NCBI RefSeq assembly: GCF_000685865.1 | Contig: NZ_JMKS01000003.1 | Span: 62,001 to 126,000, forward strand | Length of the DNA stretch: 64,000 bases | Direction of reading: 5' to 3' | DNA from: Exiguobacterium antarcticum DSM 14480 | Lineage (GTDB): Bacteria > Bacillota > Bacilli > Exiguobacteriales > Exiguobacteriaceae | In this document: one piece after another, positions 15,010 through 23,936 of the stretch | Layout of the letters: every line of letters begins with the position of its first letter | Numbering within the stretch: position 1 is the stretch's first letter | Position numbers and translations under genes: made by a program | The notes under the pieces: generated by a model | Databases searched by the model: none | What the model saw: the letters and a program-made list of their open reading frames with translations, nothing else | Told to the model about the DNA's origin: nothing

Positions 15010-16581
15010 ATGATGGGAAAAAGAGGCCAACATCATCGTTCTGAGAACATCACCATCACATTGGAACAATTGGTCCCGCAGGACCATCTCGTTCGAAAAG
15101 TAGATCAGGTCATGGACTTTGAATTCATCTATCCTTTAGTAGAGAAACTGTATTGTGAAAATAACGGAAGACCCAGTATCGATCCTGTTTTATTGATTAA
15201 GATGGCGCTTCTCCAATACTTGTTTGGTATTCCATCGATGCGTCGGACCATCAAGGAGATTGAGACGAACGTCGCATATCGGTGGTTTCTCGGAATCGGA
15301 CTGGATGAGAAAGTGCCTCATTTCTCTACTTTCGGAAAAAATTACGTCCGGCGGTTTCAGGACACGGATGTGTTCGAAACCATCTTTTATCGTATCCTCT
15401 CACAAAGTGTCGAAGCTGGGTTCGTGGACCCTTCGGTCCTATTCATGGATTCCACACACATCAAGGCGAACGCAAATAAACGGAAGTTCAAGAAGAAAAA
15501 GATTGTCCGTCGCGCTATCCAACAGTATAAAGAAGAACTCGACCTGGAAGTCAACGAGGATCGGGTACTGCATGGAAAAAAGCCCTTCGCCCCCAAGGAG
15601 AGCCGTCTTGAAACACGCGAAATCAAGGAAAGTACAACAGATCCCGAGAGTGGTTACTACGTGAAGGGGGAACGTGAACGACTATTCGCTTATTCTTGTC
15701 ATACAGCTTGTGATCGAAACGGATTCGTACTTGGATTGATCCTCACACCTGGAAATGTACATGATAGTAAAATGCTTGAACCTCTTCTTGAATCCGTCAC
15801 TCATCATTTCAATCAGCCCTTCGCCGTCGTAGCCGATTCTGCTTACAAGACAGTCCAGCTCGCACATCATCTCCTTCAACGAAACATCTTACCGGTTTTT
15901 CCTTATACACGCCCCAGAGGGGTGAAGGGAATGTTCAAAACGAAAGACTTCTATTACGACGAATACTATGACTGTTATTTGTGTCCCGACAATCAAGTTC
16001 TTCGTTATCGGACGACCAATCGAGAGGGGCATCGGGAATACGTCTCTGACCCAACGATCTGTGCGTCGTGCTCTTTTCTTTCACAGTGCACGAAGAGCCA
16101 AGAGAATAAAAAAATGATCCTACGCCATATCTGGCAGGAAGCAATGGATGAGGTGGAGCATTTGCGGCATACTTCTGTGAACCGGGCATTGTATCGAAAA
16201 CGACAGGAGACCATCGAACGTGTCTTCGCAGATGCAAAAGAAAAGCATGGCATGCGTTGGGCCCGATATCGTGGTCTGAAAAAAACAACGCTACAAGCGA
16301 TGCTTACTTTTAGTGCCCTGAACCTCAAAAAATTGGCGAACTGGTCATGGGATTCCGGTGGGAATCCTTGTTTTCAACATCACTTTTTACGACTACATAA
16401 GACAAACCCTCATTTCAACGTTGAAATGAGGGTTTGTCTACGATCTGAGAAGCAGTGGACACCGCGTCCACTGCTTCTTTTGATTCACTCGCTGTCGATT
16501 GGATTTGTTAATCCTTTTGTCCGTTTTTTTCCTTCCCGACACATGTCGAGTAACGGGCATTCGAGACAGTTGGGACGTTGA
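15010..16581 (+). CDS. IS1182-family DDE transposase, frame open past the IS end
   Basis: A DDE transposase of the IS1182 family. N-terminal features are 'LVPQDHLVRKVDQVMDF' and 'GRPSIDPVLLIKM'. Candidate catalytic residues are Asp147 ('LFMDSTHIKANANK'), Asp276 ('VVADSAYKT') and Glu403 ('ETIERVFADAKEKHGMR'), with a Cys cluster near residues 322-360. The ribosome site AGAGGAGGAATTCTT precedes ATG 15010. The frame has no stop within the element: codons 1-479 belong to the IS and the last ~44 residues come from the flanking hairpin and antisense nth DNA, with TGA at 16579-16581. All catalytic regions are intact, so activity is plausible. Confidence 0.88.
   Translation: MMGKRGQHHRSENITITLEQLVPQDHLVRKVDQVMDFEFIYPLVEKLYCENNGRPSIDPVLLIKMALLQYLFGIPSMRRTIKEIETNVAYRWFLGIGLDEKVPHFSTFGKNYVRRFQDTDVFETIFYRILSQSVEAGFVDPSVLFMDSTHIKANANKRKFKKKKIVRRAIQQYKEELDLEVNEDRVLHGKKPFAPKESRLETREIKESTTDPESGYYVKGERERLFAYSCHTACDRNGFVLGLILTPGNVHDSKMLEPLLESVTHHFNQPFAVVADSAYKTVQLAHHLLQRNILPVFPYTRPRGVKGMFKTKDFYYDEYYDCYLCPDNQVLRYRTTNREGHREYVSDPTICASCSFLSQCTKSQENKKMILRHIWQEAMDEVEHLRHTSVNRALYRKRQETIERVFADAKEKHGMRWARYRGLKKTTLQAMLTFSALNLKKLANWSWDSGGNPCFQHHFLRLHKTNPHFNVEMRVCLRSEKQWTPRPLLLLIHSLSIGFVNPFVRFFPSRHMSSNGHSRQLGR
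16400..16439. repeat. perfect 40-bp palindrome near the IS right end
   Basis: Two 20-nt arms (16400-16419 and 16420-16439) pair without any mismatch or loop. The palindrome overlaps the right inverted repeat (AGACAAA) and lies within the transposase frame. It may act in transposase binding or as a terminator-like structure for transcripts crossing the end. Confidence 0.8.
16448..16478. repeat. right copy of 31-bp hairpin target duplication, former nth terminator
   Basis: Identical to 14756-14786, followed by TTTG on the right and lying 6 bases from the nth stop. Read leftward from nth, the hairpin is now followed by the IS end instead of the original T-run. Confidence 0.85.
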
Positions 16582-17153
16582 GCTTTACAGTGATACCGTC
16601 CAAAAAAGATGAACTGGTGGTGTAATTTCGACCACCGTTCCCGTTTAAACCGTCTCATTAACGTCACTTCTACTTGCGTGACATTATCTTTCCAGCGACA
16701 AATTCCAAGACGTTTCGATACCCGCTCGACGTGTGTATCAACGGCAAATGCGGGTACGTCAAACGCAACAGACAGAACGACATTCGCTGTTTTTCGTCCG
16801 ACGCCCGGTAAGGCTTCTAACCCCGCACGATCAGTCGGCACTTCCCCATCATGTAACGTTACGAGTCGTTCCGCTAGCGCCTTGATGTTTTTTGCTTTAT
16901 TGCGGTACAAACCAAGGCGTTTGATTTTCTCCTCGATTTGTTCGACGGGTGCCGCCGCCAATCGTTCCGGTGTTGGATATGCGGCAAATAAATCGGGCGT
17001 CACCTTATTGACTAACACGTCGGTTGCTTGAGCACTCAGTGCGACGGCAACCACCAGTTCGAACGGATTTTGATGAATCAATTCACAAAAAGCGTCCGGA
17101 AACATCTCTTCGAGCGTTCGCTCGATCCGGTCCATTTCAGCATTTCGTAACAT
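16485..17153 (-). CDS. nth: endonuclease III
   Basis: A 222-residue DNA glycosylase/AP lyase that removes oxidised pyrimidines in base excision repair. The helix-hairpin-helix 'LEALPGVGRKTANVVL' carries the catalytic Lys and 'FAVDTHVERVSKRL' the catalytic Asp. The iron-sulfur loop has the exact C-x6-C-x2-C-x5-C pattern near the C-terminus. Start at 17153 with GAGGAGG 9 bases upstream. It follows dnaD by 5 bases, as in B. subtilis. Its terminator was split by the IS. Confidence 0.97.
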   Translation of the reverse strand: MLRNAEMDRIERTLEEMFPDAFCELIHQNPFELVVAVALSAQATDVLVNKVTPDLFAAYPTPERLAAAPVEQIEEKIKRLGLYRNKAKNIKALAERLVTLHDGEVPTDRAGLEALPGVGRKTANVVLSVAFDVPAFAVDTHVERVSKRLGICRWKDNVTQVEVTLMRRFKRERWSKLHHQFIFFGRYHCKAQRPNCLECPLLDMCREGKKRTKGLTNPIDSE

Positions 17154-17158
17154 TGACG

Positions 17159-17737
17159 TCAGCCTCCTCTCGTCGCCAGATCTTCAAGCGTCTTGATCCC
17201 TTCTCGTTCCCACGTCCGTAATATTTGGTTGATGTACGTCATCTTCCGGACGTTATGATAGACGGCTTCACGCAAGGCCGCTAAGACGAGTTCTTCCGCA
17301 ATGTTCTCAATCGTCAGCCACTGGATGATCTGTTCCATCTGGAAGGGTGACATCATGCCAAGTTCCCGCTCAAAATGTTGGAAGACGGACGGATTGATTG
17401 TCTCGAAATTCGGCGCTTCTTGTTCGGGTGGAGCCATTAGTTTTTCATAGAGTGGAACTAACGAATACCGTTCCGCCCCACTAACGTTCTCCATCGCCAG
17501 TAGCCCTTTTTGTAGTAGACCTAGTGTCGTCTCGATTGTCTCTGTTTCCGATAATCCCAGTCGATTACTCAGTTCTTCCGGTGAAGGCATCTCCATCCCT
17601 TCTGCGCGACAAGCAAACAGTTGTCCAATCAACGTAAACTCGACAAAACTGATGCCAAGACGTTTTGCTTCCGTAAACAATCGTTTGGGGAGCACAACCG
17701 TTCCTTCCTCAAAAAGTTGAATTAAATTATGATCCAT
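17159..17737 (-). CDS. dnaD: DnaD replication initiation/primosome protein
   Basis: A 192-residue DnaD with an N-terminal winged helix ('LPKRLFTEAKRLGISFVEF', about 15-100) and a C-terminal DNA-binding domain ('EQIIQWLTIENIAEELVLAALREAVYHN', ending 'YINQILRTWEREGIKT'). It helps open the origin and load helicase during initiation and restart. Start at ATG 17737 is supported by GAGGAAGTGTC. It lies between asnS and nth, as in B. subtilis. Confidence 0.94.
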   Translation of the reverse strand: MDHNLIQLFEEGTVVLPKRLFTEAKRLGISFVEFTLIGQLFACRAEGMEMPSPEELSNRLGLSETETIETTLGLLQKGLLAMENVSGAERYSLVPLYEKLMAPPEQEAPNFETINPSVFQHFERELGMMSPFQMEQIIQWLTIENIAEELVLAALREAVYHNVRKMTYINQILRTWEREGIKTLEDLATRGG

Positions 17738-17768
17738 GACACTTCCTCGATTCTGTAAGATAAGCAAG

Positions 17769-17799
17769 AAATCGACCCGTCCGAGGGATGGGTCGATTT
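17769..17799 (-). terminator. hairpin between asnS and dnaD
   Basis: AAATCGACCC pairs with GGGTCGATTT. The T-run is short and interrupted on the leftward strand, so this may be a partial terminator or attenuator that lowers dnaD-nth expression relative to asnS. Confidence 0.5.
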
Positions 17800-17808
17800 C
17801 GGTCGATA

Positions 17809-19107
17809 TTACGGATACAATCGGTTCAACAAACGTGGGAACGGAATCGTCTCACGGACGTGTTCAACACCTGTGATCCAGGCGACTGTTCGCTCGAGTC
17901 CAAGACCAAAACCACTGTGCGGGACTGATCCATATTGACGGGTTTCCAGATACCACTTGTAGGCACCAGTTTCATCTAGATCATGTTCTTTCATGCCGGC
18001 ACGTAACTTTTCATAATCTTCTTCCCGCTGTGAACCACCAACGATCTCCCCGTACCCTTCCGGAGCAATCAAATCATCGCATAGAACAAAACCAGGATTT
18101 TCTGGATCTTCCTTCATGTAGAATGGTTTGATGTCTTTTGGCCAATGTGTGATGAAGACGGGACGCGCAAACGTATTGGCAATCGCCGTCTCGTGTGGCG
18201 CTCCAAAATCGTCTCCGAATTCGATATCATCGAATCCCTGTTCCTTCAACATCTCGATTGCTTCTGTATATGTGACGCGTGGGAATGGTGCTTGAATGCT
18301 CTCGAGCACCGTCAAATCGCGACCTAATAAATCGAGTTCGGCACGGCAGTTGTTCAGTGCCGATTGTACAAGATGCGTCACGTAGTTTTCTTGCACTTCT
18401 AAGTTCATCTCGTGATCATAAAACGCCATCTCCGGCTCCATCATCCAAAACTCGATCAAGTGACGGCGTGTTTTCGATTTTTCAGCCCGGAATGTCGGAC
18501 CAAACGAAAAGACTTTTCCAAGTGCCATCGCTGCCGCTTCCATATAAAGTTGTCCGGATTGCGACAAGTAAGCATCTTCATCAAAATATTTCGTATGGAA
18601 CAATTCTGTCGTCCCTTCTGGGGCACTGCCCGTCAGGATTGGCGGATCGACCTTGATGAACCCTTCTTGGTTAAAGAATTCGTAAGTGGCGCGAATTAAT
18701 TCGTTTCGAACGACCATAACGGCATGTTGACGTTTTGAGCGTAACCACAGATGGCGGTTATCCATCAGGAAGTCGGTTCCATGGGCTTTTGGAGTGATTG
18801 GATAATCCACGGCTTCATGAATCACATCAATCGCTGTGATTTCCATTTCGTGACCAATCGCGGTCCGTCCCCCATCCGATTTGATGACGCCCGTCACCCA
18901 CATCGATGATTCTTGTGTTAAGCCTTTTGCCGTCTTAAATAATTCTTCACCAACAGTTTCTTTGACGACGACACCTTGCATGAAGCCTGAACCATCACGT
19001 AATTGAAGAAACGCAATTTTTCCACTTGATCGTTTATTGGCCAACCAACATCCGATCGTGATTTCTTCGCCTACGTGTTTTTCTACATCACGAATCATTG
19101 CTTTCAA
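17809..19107 (-). CDS. asnS: asparaginyl-tRNA synthetase
   Basis: A 432-residue class II aminoacyl-tRNA synthetase that charges tRNA-Asn. It has an OB-fold anticodon-binding domain (about 1-100, '[21 protein letters not shown]') and the class II motifs '[14 protein letters not shown]', '[21 protein letters not shown]' and '[15 protein letters not shown]'. The start is a TTG at 19107 with GAGG upstream; the N-terminus then aligns with the usual length. No T-box leader is visible. Confidence 0.96.
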   Translation of the reverse strand: MKAMIRDVEKHVGEEITIGCWLANKRSSGKIAFLQLRDGSGFMQGVVVKETVGEELFKTAKGLTQESSMWVTGVIKSDGGRTAIGHEMEITAIDVIHEAVDYPITPKAHGTDFLMDNRHLWLRSKRQHAVMVVRNELIRATYEFFNQEGFIKVDPPILTGSAPEGTTELFHTKYFDEDAYLSQSGQLYMEAAAMALGKVFSFGPTFRAEKSKTRRHLIEFWMMEPEMAFYDHEMNLEVQENYVTHLVQSALNNCRAELDLLGRDLTVLESIQAPFPRVTYTEAIEMLKEQGFDDIEFGDDFGAPHETAIANTFARPVFITHWPKDIKPFYMKEDPENPGFVLCDDLIAPEGYGEIVGGSQREEDYEKLRAGMKEHDLDETGAYKWYLETRQYGSVPHSGFGLGLERTVAWITGVEHVRETIPFPRLLNRLYP

Positions 19108-19127
19108 AAGTCAACATCCTCTCTCTA

Positions 19128-20309
19128 TTAAACGGCTGTATGCGCCGTGATAAATCCTTCGATTCGGTCCAGTGCCTCAAGGACACGTTTTGGATCCGTT
19201 GCGTACGATAAACGGACGTACTCCGGTGCGCCAAAGCCAGATCCTGGAATCAAGGCGACTTTTGCTTCTGATAAGACGGCCGTACACCAGTCATCGACGT
19301 TTGAGAACCCACACATCTCTGCTGCCCGTAACGCATGAGGGAACAGATAAAAGGCGCCTTCCGGTTTCAGGCACGTGAAGCCTGGAATCTGAATCAACCG
19401 GTCATAAATTTGTTCCAAACGTTCTTCAAATACGACCCGCATCGCTTCAACCGGTGCATCGCCTTCTGCATAAGCGGCGACAGATGCTGCTTGCGCAATC
19501 GATGTCGGGTTAGACGTCGAATGGCTCGCAAGGTTCGTCATCGCAGCGATGATTTCTTTTGGCCCGATTGCATAACCAATCCGCCATCCTGTCATCGCGT
19601 GGGATTTTGAGACGCCATTGATGATGACAGTCCGTTCTCGCATATCTGGTAACGTCGCGATCGATAAATGCGTGACACCATTGTATAACAACTTTTCATA
19701 AATCTCGTCACTGATGACCAAAAGATTATGACGAATCGCTACATCCGCTACCATCTCGAGCTCTTCCTTCGTATAGACCATTCCCGTCGGATTCGACGGC
19801 GAGTTCAAGACAAGCGCCTTCGTTTTCGGAGTGATATGTTGTTCGAGTAAGTCACGTGTCACCTTGAATCGTGATTGTTCCGTCGTTTCTAAGATGACGG
19901 GAACGCCGTCACTTAACTTGATTTGTTCCGGATAGCTGACCCAATATGGAGCAGGAACGATGACTTCATCGCCCGGATCTAAAATCGCTTGAAACAATGT
20001 CGACAAGGCATGTTTTGCACCTGAAGCGACCATGACTTCCGACCGTTCATACGAAAGCCATAAATCGCGACGCGTTTTTTCGATGATGGCATCTTTTAAG
20101 GCCACTGTCCCACCGGATGGCGTGTATTTCGTATCGCCTGCTTCTGCCGCCGCAAATGCAGCCTGGATAATAAATTCTGGAGTGTTGAAGTCCGGCTCGC
20201 CCGCACCGAGTCCGATGATATCTTGTCCTTCTTCACGTAATGCTTTTGCTTTTGCGGTAATCGCTAATGTCGTTGACGGTGCCAACTGTTGTACACGTTT
20301 AGATAACAT
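19128..20309 (-). CDS. aspB: aspartate aminotransferase
   Basis: A 393-residue class I pyridoxal-phosphate aminotransferase that interconverts aspartate and oxaloacetate with glutamate/2-oxoglutarate. Key segments are 'VLNSPSNPTGMVY', 'SDEIYEKLLY' and the PLP-lysine motif 'NGVSKSHAMTGWRIGY'. Start is ATG 20309, following AAGGAG. It sits between ypmB and asnS, so aspartate/asparagine functions are transcribed together. Confidence 0.95.
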   Translation of the reverse strand: MLSKRVQQLAPSTTLAITAKAKALREEGQDIIGLGAGEPDFNTPEFIIQAAFAAAEAGDTKYTPSGGTVALKDAIIEKTRRDLWLSYERSEVMVASGAKHALSTLFQAILDPGDEVIVPAPYWVSYPEQIKLSDGVPVILETTEQSRFKVTRDLLEQHITPKTKALVLNSPSNPTGMVYTKEELEMVADVAIRHNLLVISDEIYEKLLYNGVTHLSIATLPDMRERTVIINGVSKSHAMTGWRIGYAIGPKEIIAAMTNLASHSTSNPTSIAQAASVAAYAEGDAPVEAMRVVFEERLEQIYDRLIQIPGFTCLKPEGAFYLFPHALRAAEMCGFSNVDDWCTAVLSEAKVALIPGSGFGAPEYVRLSYATDPKRVLEALDRIEGFITAHTAV

Positions 20310-20326
20310 CTTGCACACTCCTTTTT

Positions 20327-20794
20327 TTAATTGATCCGTAGACGTTTGATGAACGTTCCTTCTTGATAGGTGTAATACGAATAATCATAGCCGGTTTTGG
20401 TTTTGGAGACGATCTCAATCAACGCCCGATCCTCAAAACCATATTTGGCGGAAACGATTTCAGCAGGACTACCGGCTTGTCGAATGACTTCGGCAATCTC
20501 CATCCCGTCGGAGACCCGTCTCGTCTCGATGCGACCCGTCTTTGGCACAAACGTCCGGACCGCTTCTCCATCTTGTTGAATCGTAAACACACTATACTGG
20601 GTTTTGCCATTAAAGACATGATCAAACCGAATCTGTTCCGGTGCCAATTCTTTTTTCAGGCGTGCTTCTGCCTGAAGCACTACTTTTTCTTCGCGCCCTT
20701 TAGCTTCCGCCACGGTGAATTGATAAATTCCCGTACCGATGAGCGTAATCAGAAGGATGAAGCAGACAAGACCGATGACGACCTTCCACTTCAT
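20327..20794 (-). CDS. ypmB: YpmB, membrane-anchored PepSY-like protein
   Basis: A 155-residue protein with one N-terminal membrane helix (about 5-25) and an extracytoplasmic part with PepSY-like repeats. It matches B. subtilis YpmB in size and place between ypmA and aspB. The function is unknown. Its ATG overlaps the ypmA TGA as ATGA. Confidence 0.85.
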   Translation of the reverse strand: MKWKVVIGLVCFILLITLIGTGIYQFTVAEAKGREEKVVLQAEARLKKELAPEQIRFDHVFNGKTQYSVFTIQQDGEAVRTFVPKTGRIETRRVSDGMEIAEVIRQAGSPAEIVSAKYGFEDRALIEIVSKTKTGYDYSYYTYQEGTFIKRLRIN

Positions 20795-20961
20795 GTGCGG
20801 TAGATGGTAAAGACCATCTTCTCCTTATCTTTTTCGTCTAATGCCAGACCAAACATCAAATCCTCTGTTTTCAACGTGCGATTCAATAAGTCTACAATCT
20901 TGTACGTATCGTCATGCCGATTGACCTTGACGGTTGCGAGCGTCTCGATTTTCGAATCCAT
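20791..20961 (-). CDS. ypmA: YpmA, small conserved protein
   Basis: A 56-residue protein running from ATG 20961 to TGA 20791-20793. It begins M-D-S-K-I-E-T-L and ends M-V-F-T-I-Y-R-T, as expected for the YpmA family. A GGGAGGATATAAG ribosome site precedes it. It is the first gene of the ypmA-ypmB-aspB-asnS-dnaD-nth run. The function is unknown. Confidence 0.85.
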   Translation of the reverse strand: MDSKIETLATVKVNRHDDTYKIVDLLNRTLKTEDLMFGLALDEKDKEKMVFTIYRT

Positions 20962-20990
20962 CTTATATCCTCCCTCATTTTTCTACATCT

Positions 20991-21018
20991 ATTATAATGC
21001 GATAATGCTTATTTTAAC
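20991..21018 (-). promoter_or_regulatory. promoter upstream of ypmA
   Basis: On the minus strand a perfect -10 TATAAT (20991-20996) lies 16 bp from a -35-like GTTAAA (21013-21018). It is placed to start the ypmA-to-nth transcript just after dinG. Confidence 0.5.
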
Positions 21019-21022
21019 AGAC

Positions 21023-23836
21023 TCAATCGATATCATTTAAGAACAATTCCAGTTCTGCCGTCAGTTCGTCAAGTGGCTTTGCCAGAACCGGCACTTGCGG
21101 TAGACTCGAAACAAACCGTTTTCCGTAACGTGTCGTCTCAATTCGCCGGTCAAAGACAAAGACGACGCCACGGTCATTTGTCGTCCGGATCAATCGACCA
21201 AATCCTTGTTTAAAACGAATGATCGCTTGCGGTAAACTGTATTCGAAGAACGAGGATTTCCCTTGCTGTTCAATCTGTTCCGAGCGGGCTTGGACAATCG
21301 GTTGATCCGGTGGCGCAAAAGGCAAGCGGACGATCACAAGACAACTTAAATCGTCCCCTGGTACATCGACCCCTTCCCAAAAGCTTGCCGTCCCGAACAG
21401 GATACAGGCGTCAAGTTGTTTAAACTGTTTCATCAGACGTTGACGTGAACCTTGGGTAATCCCTTGAGAAAGTAACGTAAAGCGTTCAGGTAATGCCACC
21501 TTCGTTGCATCATGCGTTTGTCGCAACATCTCGTTTGAGGTGAACAAGACAAGCATCCGTCCTTCTGTCACTTCCGCAATCCGAATGATCGCATCCGCGA
21601 TGACTTCGGAATAGGTCGCTTGTGGTACATCTTGTAATAACGGCAAATCCGTCGGGACCATCAATCGGACTTTTTCCGCATATCCAAACGGCGAGGGGAC
21701 GATGAACCGTCGTGTCTCAAGTTCTGATAATCCCAGGCGCTGTTCGATGAATTGAAATTTGTTCGACACGGTTAAGGTTGCAGAAGTCAACACACACGTC
21801 CGTTTCGAAAAGACATCCCGATGCAGGCGTCCAGAAATATCAATGGGTTGCGTATAAATCCGTGTCAGCTTCCGATTTTTAGCAGTCGTTTCAATCCAGG
21901 ATACGGTCTCATCGTGTGGAGCAAGCATCGTTTCGAAAATGGCTTGTTCGGCCTCTTCGAGTTGACCGATGACCGTCTTCAAATCTGCGACGACCGACCG
22001 TTCCCGATAACTCATATGTTCACGTTGATCATGGAACAATTTATGAATCGCCCGAATCGCCTGACGTAACCGTCTTAAGACCAGTTCGACCCGTTTTGCA
22101 CTTTCTTGGACGGCACGCATCGAGTGATCGAGTCGTTTAAAGCGGACCGTGACCCGTCCTTCCCGTCGTTCTTTACGTGAGGCAAGCTCTAGTCCGTAGG
22201 CCTGGATGATCGTCAACAGACCATCTGCCTCTTCGAGTAGTTCCGTTAATGTCTCATCAATCGTTTCACTATGTGCCTCAACCAATTCCGTCAAATCAAA
22301 TTGATCGGACAGACTAATCAATTTTGTTAATAATTTTTTATCCGATGAAAAACCAAGCTGTCTGAAAATCCGATCAAACGAATGCCCATCAAATACTAAA
22401 CCAAAATGATGACTGGCTACTTCTTCGATTTGATGCGCCTCATCTAAAATCAACGGACAGCCTTTCGGCAAGACACCTGCTTCATATTGAATGTCACTAA
22501 ACAACAGCGCATGGTTCGTGACGATGATTGTTGCCTGTTTTGCTCGACGAACCGCATGATGAAAGAAATCACGGCTATACCAAGGGTCAAATCGTCCTAG
22601 TTGTGATTGGCTATCGGACTGAATCAATTGTTTGATCGCAATATTGCCTTGGGCTGCCCCGCCCGGTAAGCTGACTTCCTCTAAATCCCCCGTATCTGTC
22701 TGCGTCAACCAGACAAGCAAAATCGCTTTTGCGAGCGTAAAATTATACGGCTCTTCCGTCTCACTGAGGAAAAATTCGAATTTTCGTAAATCCATGTAAT
22801 TATTCCGACCCTTCAGCAGGGTGATGTCGACGGGTTCGTTGAACAGCTGGCGCAAGAGTGGTAAATCACGTGCAAACAGTTGTTCCTGCAATTGAATCGT
22901 ATGCGTGCTGACGATGATCGGGGTCTCATGTTCAATCGCATAATGCGCGGCAGGTACAAGATATCCGAGCGACTTCCCTGTCCCTGTCCCCGCCTCGACC
23001 AACAAAGGTGTTTCTTGATCAAGCGATTGATAGACATGACGCATCATCTCGAGTTGGCCCATTCGTGGTTCGTATCCTGGGAACAATTGAGGAAAGACCG
23101 TTTCATTCAGGCGATCAACAAACGGACTAAACGGTTCAAGGTCCGTCCGTATCGTCAGTTCTTCCGAGTCGACCCGCTTTTTCAGGGCAATCTTTCGGAA
23201 ACTGTCGAACCGTTCATCCGGCTCGAGACCCACCAGTCGAATCGCCTGATCGATCTCTTCCTCAATCGCACTAAACAATTTCCCGGCTAAGCGACGTAAA
23301 TGGCGTAATGTATCAAGCGGTAAATTCCGCAACTCACTAAGTAGATAGAGTAACAGCTCTGCCGTCGCTTCCGCGTCACTGCCTGCTCGATGTGCTTCGT
23401 GATGCGTCAAGTGTAAGGCGTCGGTCAGATGTGATAACGAATGACTTTCTGCTGTCGGCAATAAAATCCGCGCCAATTCGACGGTATCAATGACAGGCCC
23501 TGTATACGGTAAATAACCTTCTTCTTCTAACGCTTCATTTAAGAACGTCAGATCAAACTGGACGTTGTGTGCTACGAATACACCACCGTCTAACAATTGC
23601 AAAACACGTGGTGCAATCTGATCAAACGTTTCCGCATCGGCAACATCCTTGTCCGTAATTCCCGTCAGCTGCGAAATAAACGGCGGAATCGGTTTTTGCG
23701 GACGGACAAATGCCGATAGACGTTCCGTCATCTGACCGTCTTCGATCACTGCCATACCGATTTCAATCATTTCATCGCCGGATTTAATCGAATGTCCGGT
23801 CGTTTCTAGGTCCACTACAACAAACTTTTTTTCCAC
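21023..23836 (-). CDS. dinG: DinG-family ATP-dependent helicase with N-terminal exonuclease domain
   Basis: A 937-residue fusion typical of Bacillales. An N-terminal DnaQ-like 3'-5' exonuclease domain (about 1-165, 'VVVDLETTGHS', 'VAHNVQFDLTFLN', 'HHEAHRAGSDAEAT') is followed by an XPD-like helicase: Walker A 'VEAGTGTGKSLGYLVP', DEAH box 'LILDEAHQIEE', then motifs 'FWEGVDVPGDDLS' and 'QGFGRLIRTTNDRG'. It lacks the Cys cluster of iron-sulfur DinG proteins, so the Bacillus-type protein acts mainly as an exonuclease. Start is a GTG at 23836 behind GGTGGAG. Confidence 0.93.
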   Translation of the reverse strand: MEKKFVVVDLETTGHSIKSGDEMIEIGMAVIEDGQMTERLSAFVRPQKPIPPFISQLTGITDKDVADAETFDQIAPRVLQLLDGGVFVAHNVQFDLTFLNEALEEEGYLPYTGPVIDTVELARILLPTAESHSLSHLTDALHLTHHEAHRAGSDAEATAELLLYLLSELRNLPLDTLRHLRRLAGKLFSAIEEEIDQAIRLVGLEPDERFDSFRKIALKKRVDSEELTIRTDLEPFSPFVDRLNETVFPQLFPGYEPRMGQLEMMRHVYQSLDQETPLLVEAGTGTGKSLGYLVPAAHYAIEHETPIIVSTHTIQLQEQLFARDLPLLRQLFNEPVDITLLKGRNNYMDLRKFEFFLSETEEPYNFTLAKAILLVWLTQTDTGDLEEVSLPGGAAQGNIAIKQLIQSDSQSQLGRFDPWYSRDFFHHAVRRAKQATIIVTNHALLFSDIQYEAGVLPKGCPLILDEAHQIEEVASHHFGLVFDGHSFDRIFRQLGFSSDKKLLTKLISLSDQFDLTELVEAHSETIDETLTELLEEADGLLTIIQAYGLELASRKERREGRVTVRFKRLDHSMRAVQESAKRVELVLRRLRQAIRAIHKLFHDQREHMSYRERSVVADLKTVIGQLEEAEQAIFETMLAPHDETVSWIETTAKNRKLTRIYTQPIDISGRLHRDVFSKRTCVLTSATLTVSNKFQFIEQRLGLSELETRRFIVPSPFGYAEKVRLMVPTDLPLLQDVPQATYSEVIADAIIRIAEVTEGRMLVLFTSNEMLRQTHDATKVALPERFTLLSQGITQGSRQRLMKQFKQLDACILFGTASFWEGVDVPGDDLSCLVIVRLPFAPPDQPIVQARSEQIEQQGKSSFFEYSLPQAIIRFKQGFGRLIRTTNDRGVVFVFDRRIETTRYGKRFVSSLPQVPVLAKPLDELTAELELFLNDID

Positions 23837-23899
23837 GGCTTCTCTCCACCTTTAACCATCCACATGTTCACCACATGGCATCTCAAGTTCCATCTTAAC

Positions 23900-23930
23900 A
23901 AAAAAAGACCCGGCATGTATCCCGGGTCTC
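23900..23930 (-). terminator. intrinsic terminator of the panBCD operon
   Basis: On the minus strand a GACCCGGG/CCGGGTC stem is followed by seven T residues, just after the panD stop. Confidence 0.85.
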
Positions 23931-23936
23931 TCAAAT

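Larger units (their letters stand above)
14787..16447 (+). mobile_element. IS1182-family insertion sequence, complete
   Basis: The element is 1661 bp. Its ends are imperfect 15-bp inverted repeats: CAGACTGAAGACAAA at the left and, reading inward from the right, CAGATCGTAGACAAA (12 of 15 identical). Exactly outside each end lies one copy of a 31-bp palindrome in direct orientation, so the target duplication is the whole hairpin. The single transposase gene covers most of the element. A structured leader precedes it and a 40-bp perfect palindrome lies next to the right end. Confidence 0.88.

Noticed and set aside
14763-15044. Rightward 93-codon frame at the IS left end
   Set aside because: It crosses the target hairpin and the IS inverted-repeat leader, has no ribosome site and overlaps the real transposase start.
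15387-15626. Leftward frames inside the transposase gene
   Set aside because: Shadow frames on the antisense strand of a clear DDE transposase, without start signals.
19108-19127. T-box riboswitch ahead of asnS
   Set aside because: Only 20 bases separate aspB... and asnS, too short for a T-box leader, and no specifier or T-box sequence is present.
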